Assembly (NCBI GenBank): GCA_030142905.1 | Contig: JASJOG010000010.1 | Coordinates: forward strand, 1,377,501-1,441,500 | Direction of reading: 5' to 3' | Length of the DNA: 64,000 nucleotides | From: Heliopora coerulea | Lineage: Eukaryota; Cnidaria; Anthozoa; Scleralcyonacea; Helioporidae | Part shown: positions 1 through 14,100 of the stretch, piece by piece | How the letters are laid out: the number at the start of each line of letters is the position of its first letter | Numbering within the stretch: the stretch's first letter is position 1 | Notes under the pieces: generated by a model | The model's input: the letters and a program-made list of their open reading frames with translations, nothing else | Told to the model about the DNA's origin: nothing | The model's database searches: none | Position numbers and translations under genes: made by a program

Positions 1-2082
1 ATGGCGTGCCATTGTGGTAAACAATATAAAATGTTCTTTCATATCATTACAAAAACCAAGATGTTTTTGTGGAGGGCATACGTCGTTTTTGTTGACTTTA
101 GACTGCAGACTGCAGAATTTATTTACACTTCATTACATAAGGGAAAATTGTCAGTAATTATAACGTCAGTAATCAAAATTTTCATTATATCAAATCCCGT
201 TCCCGATGCATTTATGTGACTTACGTCTGTTTCGCTATAATTTTTAACAAGATATTTAAATGAGTACTTCTGTTATAAAGCAATATTTTACGGTCGCATT
301 GGAGAGGACAAACCGATTATTCAATTGGATAGAAGATTTGAATCGTGTACTTACCGTATGGCCAACGTAAGACTCCAAATATTGTTCATTATAGGAACAA
401 GAACATTTGTGGATGTGACCTTCTTCAGTACCTACAATATATCTGGAAGACAAAGTAGGAGCATATATATAAGAGGGATACAGAATCTTACGGGCACTGC
501 AGAATATTTTTTGAACCGAAAACCAACCATCAAAAGTGTCATAATTCTTGAAAAATGATGATAACGTTAACCACTGGTAACGGCGGAGCCTTTCAAACCT
601 AGGCGAACACTAGATTTTGGAGTTACTAACCAATTAGGAGCACGCTCGCCGAAAAGATGGCGGCCGCCGAATTAGTACAGACACAAACATCATGCAGGGG
701 ACCCCACAATAAGTAGGACGCTTAGTTGTATATTACAGAAGTTAAAAATCATGTTTAGGCAAACGAACAATTCTGTATGTCAATCGTGTTCTGTAAATGA
801 TCTACAAGACATGCATACCAATCAGACAGTTGAATCAGAGGTTTACTTACATGTTGCTATCATTTGGGTGAAAATCAAAGCAGAATCCAGCTGCGAACCT
901 TGATATAAGTGCATCAGACTTCCTCATCGACCCACTGGTACCGGGGGATTTTTTTCCTTTCTGCTTTTGTAAGTTGATGCGTTTTAACTTCATCAAGTCT
1001 AAAAAAAAGTTAAAGGTCATTAACACGTTAATGACAAGTATGTCAATTAAAATATGAAGTCAGTACACTTTTGATTGAACCCTTCTCATTATTTGCAAAT
1101 TTTATCTATAATGGAAAGAATTGAATGGGATTTCTTTAAAGCAAAATCATGCTGCCTGGGTATAAAACTCCGAATCAGTGTTCTACCGAGTTACAAAGTC
1201 CGTTGACGAGTTCTTTCCTACGGGTTCTGTATTTATCATGGTACTAACTGTTCGTCAAAACGGAATGGTTTGGAAAGTGCAACTCAACATACAATTCGAG
1301 AGAATTTGGACGTCACATAAGCCCAAGTAGCATATTTGGGTAAAAAGATCTCAACGTTTATTCCGATGACATCACTTTGTTGTAGGTTTATTTGTAATTT
1401 TGTATAATTAATAAATATAATTTTATAATAAATATATATAATTATATATATTTATATATAACATATATATACATGTATGTATGCATATGTGTATATATGC
1501 ATATATGTATATATGCATATATGTATATATGTATTAATAAGCAGATATAAGTAGCGTAAACACTCGTAAGTCTAGTAGTACCTGAAGAGCTTTATAGCGA
1601 AAACGTTAGTGCAATAAATCATATCCAAAGCGAGTGGCTACGTCTGTTTCTCTTTTCTTGTTGACAAATGCTATTTTATTTATAATCAAATACTTGTGTT
1701 TTTAACGAAAAAAATCCATTTATGTATATATGTATATATATTTAACAAATAGAAAATTGAGTGTCTCTGTGCCGTGATAGAAACATGAATGACGTCATTT
1801 CAACCAGAAAAATGCCTAGTGAAAACACGGGCGTAGCCGAGTGTTTTCTGGTATTTTTCTGGTTGAAATGGCGTCATTCATGTTTCCATCACAGAACAGA
1901 GACACAAAAGCTATTTTCTATTTGTTTTATAAAATAACCAAGGTTTTCTCGAGTTTTCGTGACGTCATTCATGTCTCTGTACTCCAATACAACATGAAAA
2001 TGACGTCAACCGTGTCTATGCTGAGAGAGAAAATGAGGCTCGTCCAATCAGAGCGTGCGTAGGACGCGTGTTATTTTATAAA

Positions 2083-2120
<38 letters not shown>

Positions 2121-5100
2121 CATTATGGCATTTACACTCGACTGCTAATTGTAAGTCAATAATTCTGATGAAGGAAAATTTTGTGTATCTAGATACCTCG
2201 ACTTTAAGACCCAGCCGGGACCTGTTGCAAAAAAATGCAACTTTTGGCCTTTCGGCTACGAATCTAGCTAGTTGGCAGAGCATCGCACTAGATTCACGAG
2301 GTCGCGGGTTCGATTCCCAGCCTAAAGGCCAAGAGTTACATTTTCGCAACAGGTCCGGGTTGGGTCTTAAAGTCGAGGTATCTAGGTACACGAGATTTTC
2401 CTTCGTCAGAATTATTGACTTATATGTACTATTTAAAAACCGAGCAGGAGTGCCTTATCGGGATTTATTCTTTATTCTTAAATTTTAAACTTTGCTTTAG
2501 CTTGCGTTATTTATCCTTTTACCAGTTAATGATTTTGTCTAGCATGGGATGATAAAAAAATTGGCTTGTATATTCTTTATTCCCTTGGGATTTAGTTCAC
2601 GTCTTTTTTTTATTCCATTACAAGGCAATGTTATCTAGCATAGGCAAATAAAATAATTGCGTTATATTCTTTATTTACGAGTAAAAACGTCTGACATTAG
2701 CCAGAGTAAAATAAATAGAAGTCTCATCCCGCCGGAAAGAGTTCCTCGAGATAGTTATATGGGCGGAAAGATATCAATATCGATCGAATGAACAGGAAAT
2801 CCTTAGGTTTTGACGATGTATCGATTTGCGCGAAGTATACATAAATAAAAACTGTTCTAACAGTGAGCTTACCAGCACATTCGAAACCTTTGCGTATTGA
2901 CCACTTGGTGACACGGCCGTCCGCAGAGACAGATACGAGAATCTCGTCTTTTTCTTCCCCATTACTTTGATCCCTCAATACCCATTTGACATGCCAAACT
3001 GGTGCTATGTGTTTGCCTTCACTTTCGCTGCAAGTTACAGAAGATACATAGCCAATTGAACCCAATATAGAAAATAACCATTTATTTTTCTCACAGTCCT
3101 ACGACACAAGTGCTTTTGCAAAAATATTTAAGGATTCAAATTCCTGAGTACAGTCTCGGGGTTGGCAAGATTTTCTTAGCGGGGGTGGCAAATTGTAAAT
3201 ATGCATCTCTGATCACGTTCACATGTCGTCCAGATATTGGTTCTCAATGTAAAGAAACGAACCCCTGATACAAGAGGCAGCCCATACGTTTTCGTTAAGC
3301 CTTGACAGGTAACTAAAAAATCATGAAGGTCACATTATAAAAAGTAGTCTTCAAGATTTTGATGTGAAACATTTTAATTGGGTTTTCCTTTGGAGTTCCA
3401 AATCTATTAACCTGTCAATTTCAATGGAAACGAAAATACGTCGCATTCGGGATACATAGTTGTAACAACACCGGTTTAGTAAAATTAATATTTCAAATAA
3501 ATGGAGTTCCTCCAAAAAAAATCTGTTTTACGCATTTTGTTCGGCTGCCACACGTCAAAAATAACAGTAAAACAACCAGACTAAAGTTCTTAACTTGAAA
3601 ATATCGCGGCACTCCGCGCGAAACCCTGTCTCATGCCACGATATAGCTTGTTAAACTTAATTTCCTCGACAAGTGACGAACCAAATAGTCTCTTGCACCC
3701 CGCCACAGTAAGTATTGCAGTGTAGCAACGTTTACTATAGGATTATGCTGCAGTTCAATCGCACGTTTATTCGCTATATTAACTTTCAAAATGCGCTAAA
3801 ACAGCTATGCTTACATTACGGTATGACTGAGAAAATAATCGAAAATATCAAGTGTTATGTAACATATTGGACTTGTAGCTTACAACCTACATGAAACATT
3901 CATTTTGTCATAACCGTAGTTAAGGGCGTCGGCAGGTTGGGGCAAGGGGGGGCATTCACTGCCCTTAACTTTCGCCCAAAAATTCACTCCCCTGGATTTT
4001 GGCCCAAAATTGTTATAATAAGTTGGTTGTAAACACTTAACGCAATAGTAAGTATACTTACAGGCTGTCGAGAACCGGAGAATCCATGGGGTTTCGTACA
4101 TTGTAAATAACAATAGTTCCGTCGTAAAGCCCGAACTATAATGAAATGGATGGTTAAAGGGTTAAATTAACAGTAAAAACAAGACGTCTCTATGGCTGAA
4201 ATTACCCCACAGGATTATTTACGCCGTCTCGTACCACTACGTCTACAGGTACACTCTCTCTAGATTTCTTTAAATAATAATGATCGCCTGAAACATCAAA
4301 TATGTGAAACCCTTACCAGTTAAACTGTGTGTGTTTCGTCTTCAACTTCAACTTATTTTTTCTCACTTAGCCCTCTTGGGTCAGTTTTTTGATTATCAAA
4401 GTTAACTTGATCACCATGGCTTAAATCAAACCACATATATATATACATCGATTTAAAAAACTTATCCACAGATAAATAGATAAAAATTTGGTATAAAACC
4501 AATCGTTTTCGTCTGTGCAGACATCATCATGGTTAAAAACAACATGAACGGCAGTCCAGCAGGCTGTGTAATTTATAAAATCAAGTTATTCCCAGAGGGA
4601 AAAGATTACAATGAAAGCATTTGATTTGTTTGTTGAGAGATGGATTATTTCGTTTTAGTTGAATATAAAGTCTAGTCCAGACAAAAAAAAATGGCTGGGA
4701 TGCTATTTCAGGTGTTTAGCTGGTTCGGAGTTGTGACGGGGATTCTCGTGTTCTGCAATACGTATTTCGAGATTTCGCATCGTTTCACCTTTATAACTTT
4801 CTCCACAGGAACAAACCCCTTGGTAAACCACGTGCGATGGGTGGAGATTCTTGTCTTTTAAACGAAGTATGTGTCATATCTTCATCGTTTGCAAGAGAAT
4901 GTGGAAGAAGCATTTGTCATCAGTGAAAGAGTTCAGCCTAGATAAAATTTTACTTTGTTTTTCATTTAAAGAACTTGTTGTTTTTACCCCAGATGATGTC
5001 TATACAGACAAAAACGTTTGGTTTTATATTAAAAATTTTTATCTACTAACCTGTGTATAATATATATATATATTGTCTGAAGAAGACCATACATACTTAC

Positions 5101-8100
5101 ATGTACAAGTACATAAACATATACATTTATATACATATATGTTATACCCGCGAAACAATGTTGACGTATTCTGAACAATTCAATCGTATCAACTCACCGC
5201 CAATAAGTTTGGTTGTAACTCCGAAAAGTCAAGTGTCATTACGCCACTCTCCACGTGATATATTCTCTCCGGATACTACAATAACAAGAAATCCCCAGCA
5301 GTGACGAAAATGCGTCCTTTTCTCAATTAAAAAGGACCAATAAGCGAATCAGTTACCATAACAATAAATACGATAGTCAGGTATAAATTCTACCCAGTAA
5401 ATATTGTAAAACAAGAGTTTAGGAACCTGATGTCCTTGTATGCAAGAATGCAACAGATTTCCATTACACGTAACTTTCACTGAGGTTCGTGACAACAGTT
5501 CTTGTGATGAAGCGGTCAAGGCAGATGTTTATTTGCTAAGGTAACTGGGATCAACCTTCACTGTATCTCCGCTCAAAATCTTGAGACAGAACTTCATAAG
5601 TACATTAAAGATGTTATAAATCGCTTGCACTTCAATCCTTAACGTCAGCAGTCTCCTTTTAAATTAAGCACACCAATTTGAGCTTTTCACGGTTAAAATT
5701 GCTTCTTCCGCGGTGACCAAAAAGGGAAACCCAGACTGACGATCGCGGAGGGAGTAATGTAAAGTTACGGTTGTTCGTCTGGATGTACAAGATTAACTTG
5801 CAAGACATTCACGACATAATGGAACAATGGCAAACAAATCGTAAGTAGGGACTGCGCACTTGTGGGATAATCACATCTGCCAGGGCGAAGAATCGTATGC
5901 AACAATCATTGTCGTAAGGAATGGGCCGAAACATACATGTTTGGTTCGCACAAATAAGTGTAACCTGCCATTAGGTTAAAATGATTCCCCCAGATGGATG
6001 TAACTCAAACTCGCCTATATTCCATCAAAACTCATTCACATTCCATTTTACCAGTTACTAGGTGCATGAAGTTGCCTGTTACAGAGGACTTCATGCGTAG
6101 TAATTCATATAAATGAAAAAAAAAATCAAAGAAAAGGTTACCTCGGGGTTTTTCAATGACCAACAACAGACAAGGCCACCCTTCTGGCTGGAAAATTCAA
6201 ATTCACCATAACCTACCGCAAGGATATCCTAAACACAAGAACAATGAGTTGTTAACACAATTTGGATGTATATTTAGAACTGTTTCACTGAGAGTGTTCG
6301 GGCGAATTCCATAACCATACTACAGTTACTAAGGACAGTTCATTCTAGTCGCTTACTTGTTGCAGGTAAGGATTACAAATTTAAGGAATAACCAAGATAT
6401 TGTATATTTTAAATATGTTAGCAATGTTTTTTGGGGGTTTTTTTTTTGTTGTTGTTTTTTTTCTTTCAGTTGGAGACCCAACATAGCGACGTTACACTAA
6501 TTCCATCTGAAAAGTAGAAAACTCTAATTTTCGCCATTATCAGAATTAAGACTCGGTCACAATGCGTAACGACAACGATACGATAAAGATAAAAAAAGTC
6601 GTTTGCTTATACAATGCCTAGTAGCGGCCACACTACAACGGTAACGATAAAATTATCGTTGGACGATAATGATAACGATTTTAAAATCGTCCACCAGAGC
6701 GATTTTTTGGTTAGAAGATAACGATGTCGATAGATTTTTTAGCAAATCAAAACTCTGGTTTGCAAGGCGGCATAAACTGCATCCATTGTTTCATTATATA
6801 ATTTTCCAAAAGACTTAATGTTATGAAATTGAAGTGTGAAATTCGCCCAACAGAAGCCGCTATGTGTTTAAATCATGAACCCAAAGAATTTGAAGAGGCA
6901 GCTCATCTTCAAATTCTTAATCGACCACGTTGGTGGGATTTTGTCTTAGCTCAGGATCGCTAAGTGCCGTTACAATGGGAGTCTGTGGACGTGTTTTTCT
7001 GCTGCCACATGGATGATTGAATTGATTTTATCGTTGAAATGTGACCACGCAGATAATATCGTATCGTTATTGTTCATCGTCATTCTTGTGCAGTGTGGCC
7101 GGGGCTTTATGCTATGTTTTCAAGGGTCATTCAAACCAGAACTATTTTATCATATTTTGACAAAGTTACAATTTTAGCGCATTTGTCGCGTAAAAATCGA
7201 CATCTCAGGCTTTTTTTAAACATTCCTAAAACCCATCGATATTTTTTTTGGGTAAGACGATGCAGATACTAATAACTTTTATAAAAATGATGAACGAGAA
7301 TGAATATGTGATATTACAAGATTTTTCCGTTTTGCAGATTATTAAACGGTAGAATTTTACACACATATACCATACACCATAAGCACAACTACATACGGGT
7401 TGCCGAAGTTGGTTCTTACATCTGTTGAGCACTATGAGTACTTAAGTTGACTTTAATCTTCCTGGAGCAACGCGTGAATGTTACAGAATAAATAATAATT
7501 CGGAGAAACATATCCAAAATTTTTGTGTTACTATTAGTTTCTAGGATTCTTTCAACAACACGAGGCTTCAGATGCTATCTTTCTTCTTTATGAAAAGACC
7601 AAAAAAAAAAGGTAACTTGGACAACATGACAGTTTTGAAGTCATTCCGTTTTGAGATAGGGAGCCTGGTAACTTAGAATTAACGTAAAAAATGAATTTGT
7701 CCCCAGGCTTGTTGAGATGATTCCTTACACGGCCGGATTAGAGGCTAGACCAGCTTTTACTTAACTTGTTGCTAAGATATGGACTTTTTTTAAGGTCGTT
7801 AAAAGTTACATGTCAGAAGCATGTTTCCACTGGTGAAATAACGCGATAATGCTCAACTTTAAAGCTCTTACTGGATGTTACTGTACAGGGCATTCAACAA
7901 ATTGTCTGTTTTTTTGATTATTGCTTTTTTTAGCGATTTTACTATATAAATTGCATAACAAAATTAAAAAGTAATTCCAAATATCTGGCATGTTCAAACA
8001 TATTTCTTCAAAAACGCAACGTAAAAGAAGCAATTCACCTTTCCCATATCATAAAAATGTCTTAATATAATGACTAGGCATATAAGCGACGGTGGAATAT

Positions 8101-11100
8101 ATTCTTCTAAAAATTTCACAAGCCCTTTCACATGTAAATTAGGTATTTCATTAATGAAAATGACTCAATTCCATAGGTAAAATGAAAGTTGCAAACGTGA
8201 AATTCTTATTCATGTTTCATTCTTTAATTTCATATGCAAATTACATGTTTCGTATGTCAAGGTTTCAAATGTACGATGTTGAATTATGCCATATGAATCA
8301 GATATTTCATATGTCAAAATGTTCCAACCCCATACATTTGCACATCAGAACTGACGTATGAAATTTTATTAAACACGCGTTGATACGAACAATTTTGTGT
8401 CTTACGATTGTCATCCTGATGCATGTATTAAACGTAAGAAAGCCTCGAAGACAAATTGGAGTGATTCGAAAGCAGAAACCTCGCTGGGTAGACTCTCAAG
8501 TGGTTATTCCATATATCAGGATGACAATCATAAGACAAAGTCGCATATGTAAACACGCGAAGGGCTTTCACCGCTCGAAACGTAAGTATATCGTTCTCTC
8601 GATTTTTGGAAGAGGACTAGCTTCAAACTTCTTTTGTCCGTCCATCCGCCCATCCATTCAGCAGAAAAAAAGAACAACGTACTGACGTTCCACGCACCTA
8701 TCCATCCGTGCAACAACCCACCCAACCAAGCGACCAACCAAGTCACCAGCCAGTCAGCCAGCCAGTCAGCCAGCCAGTCAGCCAGCCAGTCAGCCAGCCA
8801 GTCAGCCAGCCAGTCAGCCAGCCAGCCAGCCATACATTTATTCATAAATTCACAAATTTATTCATTAGTGAATTAATTTATTCATCCATCCATCGATCCA
8901 TTCAAAAAACACTCACCGGATTAAGTCGATTCCAAGCAACGCAACTAACATTACGTCCTTTGGTGACACTGCACGTATAACTCCACAGTTTGTCTAAATT
9001 TGGACCAAGCTGGATTAAACTGACAGCTGGAGTCGGTAATTTTTCTTCATTTTCTTCTTTCTCTTCAATGTCTGTATAAAGAAGACAATCATAAGCGGTT
9101 TTACATAGAACTATACAGATGATAGCAGGACAGAGTTCTAAACAGGTTTAAAATTTGGAACTTTTTCTACCAAATTGAAGGTGCCACCTTTAATTTTAAA
9201 CGACGCTGCCATTTTTTCCCTCTTACTTGAATCAATCATACGTGAAAGAATTTTTCTCTGCAACCGGAGTTTTTCTCACGAAGGGACCGGGGACTTTGGG
9301 AGCTCATGGACCATTTGGGGGCTCGCCTCAACTTTTTGAAGAAGGATGAAAATTGCCTTGACATGTTGGAAAGTGCGTTTTTGTCCAAAAACCAATGCCG
9401 GCTTAACAATTTGAAGTAATAGAGTAGAAAACATACTCCAAATAGAATTATTTTGAGAACTCAAGATATGTCTTGCGTTTTACTCATATCTTGAGTTCTC
9501 AAGATGATTCTATTCGGAGTATGTTTTTTACTCTAATGTGCTTTTGTTTTAACTCTTTTTGGTCCGGTTAAGTCTTCTATTATTTCACCCTGGCACACGC
9601 CAGACAACTTTACTTACCACCGGATGACCTCTGGATGAGAAAGGATTTACAAAAGCATTGTTTCATTAAATTAAATTCAAGTTCAAAAAGTACCTATTTA
9701 ACTCTTTGCTGGAAAGGTTTCGGAGAGATCATGCCTTAACGAGTAAAATAGTCTGGCGTTTGCCAAAGTACAATTAACAAGCGTCACCGAAGGTAAAATT
9801 AATCAGTTTTCAATTGGCAAAAGTGGCAGGTAAGGGGTTAAGGGCGTCCCTTGAGCAAGCAAAGTGCCACTAAGAACTCGCCAAAAACCCTCAAACTTTA
9901 GCTTCGTGTCCCCCTGAATTAAAAAATGTCACTTTGCTATCTTGTATACCTGGTATCACTTGGAGCCCTCGATACCTTGCTTGTTTAGGTTGAAATGTGT
10001 TTAACGATATCACCCGCTCCATTGTAAACAGGTGTTTCCGTAATGCCTCGGACTATGCAAGAATACAGAAATAAATCAGCACTTAATTACATATTATGAA
10101 TTATTAACAAAGACAGATTGTTCAGAGAAGAATTAGAAGAAGACTAGTTCAATCTACTCTTTCACCATCACTAACTTTCTATTAATTGAGAGCGCGGTCA
10201 TTACGGGAAAATACTAGACCGGGTATGGACAGTACGGAGTGAGCCCGTAGAGCGAGATAGATCACTCGATTAAATCTTTTCTTCGATGAACTTAAGCAAA
10301 AAAGTAGACGAATAAATAAAAAAGCATGAAGTCCTTGGTAAAAACAAGCTCTATAAAATTTGCTGATGGAGCCATTATATGGACCGGTCCCTTACGAGAA
10401 AGTAAAACCACCAGTGAAAGCGTCTCAGCCAATAAGAACACGCAAGTTTACCCTAAGTAGCATTAGCCATATAACAAATTTTTTATAATCACTTTCAACA
10501 CACGTCACTATCTTCTTTCAGAGTTATTCCCATATCGTATCGGTTCTTACAAATTACAACAGTCCTGTGGAAAAAATACAGGTGTCGGTTTGTCAGACAT
10601 TTCGAACTGAAACAGCACAGACAAACCAACAGACTTCAGCAGGCTATTGGATGGTCAATGCTTCATCAGTCATATGTAATAGAACGGAACACGTACGTTC
10701 TCCCCAGAGCTGTGGTAGTCTCTAAGAATACATACAAAAGAGCAGCAGCTCTCATAGAATACGCAGGTATACGTTGGTATCAATACTATGCCAATACGAT
10801 GCAACATACAGGTATAAAAAAGACCATGCCATATTTCAAAACAATCAAGCGTTTCTGCCTCAGCTAAGCTTCATTGTCATACTCTGCTTGTATATCAGTC
10901 CTGAAGCACTCCATCATACCCTCTTGAAGAATCGCTACAATTTTCTGAGCAGGCCCCTGATATTAAGCTTTACAGAGTGTGCAGCTTCTTAAAATGCATG
11001 AGGGAGCATGGAAATATCACAGACGATGTAGACGTTCGTTAAGCTCAAACCTTACAAAAACGATTTCTGAACTCTAGACGGGTTCGAAACTGCAACTTTC

Positions 11101-14100
11101 AGATGACGATGAGACGCTATAGCCAACTGAGTTCCCGGAGTCAGTTGGGGAATTAAATAGAGACGGGAATCGAACCCGTAACCTTCTGATCGCCGGTGAG
11201 ACGCTCTAGAAGGTTACGGGTTCGATTCCCGTCAGGGACTCAGAACGTTTTTCTGAGAGAACAGCTTGAGAACGTGCGTATTAAGAACATAATTAACAAA
11301 GCTACCACAAACACATCATTAATTAAGAGAGAGTTCAACATATGTACTGCCTGAGATGATCACCATATCATGGCTGCCGCACAGGCAGTACATATGTCGA
11401 ACCTGCACCTTTGCTGGCTATCTGAGTCTCGGTTACTCAATGATTAGAGTATCTCACCAGTCATTGGAAAGTTGCGGGTCTGTTCCCCGCTTGGGGCTCA
11501 TGAATAATTCCCGAATCTTCACTAAATCTTTGACTAGGGCCTCGGAAATCATGGTTTTCGTTTGACACCACATGACAAGTCTGATCTCACGGCCATACAA
11601 AGCTAAATGTGAAACTTCGAAGTATATTTGTACACAGGAATTTTCTTTTTAAATGAAAGCATTGCGTCACAAAGATGACACCCTTCATAGGAAGACCTAA
11701 AATTGCTTTTTTCGCAACAGGTCCCGGGTGTGTCCTAAAAAGGCATCCTGACTCTCGAAATTTTCCTCGATCAATAATGATGTAAATTAGTTGTCAATCG
11801 AGTGTAAATGCCGCGATGTCCTAGTAGAATTACATGGTCTTGTTTCTGGCATGGGGGACACCCACTCTGTGTGGTGACGCCACATAATTTTATACTATTT
11901 TAGTCTCGGAGAGATACCACTCTATGTGGCGACCCTAGTTGTCGGCGAGATATCAACCTTAAGTCGTGACCCTACTTAAAATAGGTAACTTGCTTGACGT
12001 CTTATATCTTTAACCAAAGTAGTACTCTACTTCATGTCTAACTCTTCACCTGGTTGCAAATTTACTATGTTTACTACGTTATACTTTACACTTTACAATA
12101 TTATGCTTTCATATTATGGCTTTTATTCGTGTGTTCTGCTGGGCACTGATACAATTGTTAAAACTTTCGAAGTTCTTTTTCCAGTAACTAATACTCATCA
12201 TCCAAGTGAGTTAACTACCTCATTACAAAGCAAATATTATTTTTCTTTTTTCTTTACGAGCCAACGCAGTCTTTAAAAGCACTTCAGAAACTCATATCAT
12301 TGATAATTCGTAAGGAATATACATTCAAAGGAAAATTATAACTGTGTCATGTCTTTATAAGTGATAAAAAACGCTTACTTTTCTTCTCAACTATTTGCAC
12401 TTTAGAAAACATTAATATATTCGCGAAATAGCGTATTAAGAGGTTCATTTTTCAGGTCATTTAAAAGCCTCGCAGTACGTGCTTTATCAAATTTAAAACA
12501 CTCGACTATCGCCTCGCGTTTTAAATCCGATAAAGCACTCCGACTTGTTTTTTTTTAATATTACTCCGAAAATCTAGGCAAGGTTGTCTGTGGGGAAGGG
12601 AATCAATTACTTGAGGATAATAGTGATACCGAAACGTAAAACAGTGACATATAGTTTACGTACTAATAACGATACAAAAAACTGAACGCAGTGACATACT
12701 TTCAAGACCGGATGATTCCAGTCACTCGCGACCCCACCACTGTCAGTCCCGGCATCGTTCTTTCGTTCTCTGCTTGCCATTTCATCTTCTGACGTTTTTG
12801 TCAAATTGCTTGCGTGACTTGCTATGAAAACAAGAAAAGATTTCTGAGAAAAGTAATTTGAAAAGCTACACTTAAAATTAGGCTCTTCCTATCCCACTCA
12901 AGGCAAGTTTGAACGATGTTACAATCTACGGCGTGACATGTCATGTCTTCTTTTCTCACTTCATTGCAGTTTTAGGAATTTTGCAAGCTTCGAATTAAAA
13001 ATCTTGAGACAAAGGGTTGGTCAGCAAGTCATCAACAGAATAGAAAATGGTGGGCAAACAATTTGTTTATCACATGTGTCACGGTAAGTAAATCCTGGTC
13101 GACAAAACCTGCACTCTTGCGTGTAGAAATATGGTTTCACCAATGAAAGCGACGCAACGGCTTTTCTCGCGTCAAGACGGCATTCATGTTTGTCCTCCAG
13201 CGATTGAAAATGATCAGAAAATTTTTGCGATGCATGCCATCATTAGTAAAAAAGAATTTTGTACAATTTGATATTCACTTTGTACTAAACGAAATGTTAT
13301 AAATGAAAAACTGTTTATTAAGATGAAGATCTCTATGTAATTTCTCCAATTTTTGCCTAATTCTTTACTACATGTTATTCCCGGTGGTCATTACTGAGTG
13401 TCAAACACAAGTAATCATCCGGAATATTTTACATTTGTGATTGTGAATCAAGTAGAGGCACCGTAATCCAATTTCCTTTACAGTACAAAGCTGAACTTTC
13501 CAGTTCTATGGAGCAAAGTAGGTTTAAATGAACAGAAAAAGCAAAGCAAGCAATCATAAAAATAACTACTAAAGTGTATTTACAATAGCATTAAGAACCA
13601 CAACCACTTCAGCTTTAACAACAACAACAAAAATAACGCCAGTGACGACAGTGACAACTCTTGTGAAAGGTGTCAATATTTCTAAACAAAGAAATAGTTT
13701 AATGACGAAAATTTCTTCTCGTGCGTTTACAGATCGCTACTCAAGTCATTACAAATCGAAGTAAGAACTCTTAGTTGCGCTTATTATATTACTTAATGCA
13801 AACAATATATTTTACCACTTATGATACTTCCAGACATTCCACTAGCACTTCTTATGGCTTGAGATGCAACGCTTTCACTGTCTTCGCTTGCAGTTGTTCT
13901 GTCTGCACTAACCGGTCGACTGAGACTTCCAATATCGTCTGTGCCATCGGCGTGGCCACCTGAAAAGGTAAAAATACGTTAGACAAGCAGTTTCCTCGCC
14001 CCGGATCGCTGACTAGTATCGGGCAACTAACTTGCTGAGTTCGATTTATCACATTAAACTTTAAAAAGGAATGGAATGATACCTGCAATTTAGAAGCTAC

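Larger units (their letters stand above)
9600..13800. other. DNAI4 intron, mostly unique
   Basis: Apart from the listed elements (TTAA-MITE relative at 9738-9775, SINE-like pieces at 11.1-11.5 kb, partial palindromic element at 11.7 kb, foldback block at 12.3 kb), I see only AT-rich intron here. Scattered frames under 85 residues have no exon features. Confidence 0.5.

Noticed and set aside
2157..2330. tRNA gene at the B-box sequence
   Set aside because: No acceptor stem and no consistent anticodon arm could be placed. The boxes sit inside a foldback repeat.
2071..2488. 106-residue frames on both strands with W-E-S-N-P-R-P type sequence
   Set aside because: They are translations of the palindromic repeat and its tRNA-like B-box. 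Peptides of this kind are common spurious predictions.
4190..4260. Missing DNAI4 strand (reading PVDVVVRDGVNNPVG on minus)
   Set aside because: It lacks the expected VG-Y-G motif, and no acceptor gives a stop-free frame with the required phase.
4691..4861. 56-residue hydrophobic frame starting MAGMLFQVFSWFGVV
   Set aside because: Short, in an intron, on the opposite strand, with no recognised family. Chance is likely.
8640..8905. CRISPR array
   Set aside because: The units are contiguous 12-mers with no spacers, and the genome is eukaryotic.
8528..8980. Repetitive frames rich in W-L-A-D or S-Q-P-V on both strands
   Set aside because: All come from the 12-bp minisatellite, which keeps every frame open.
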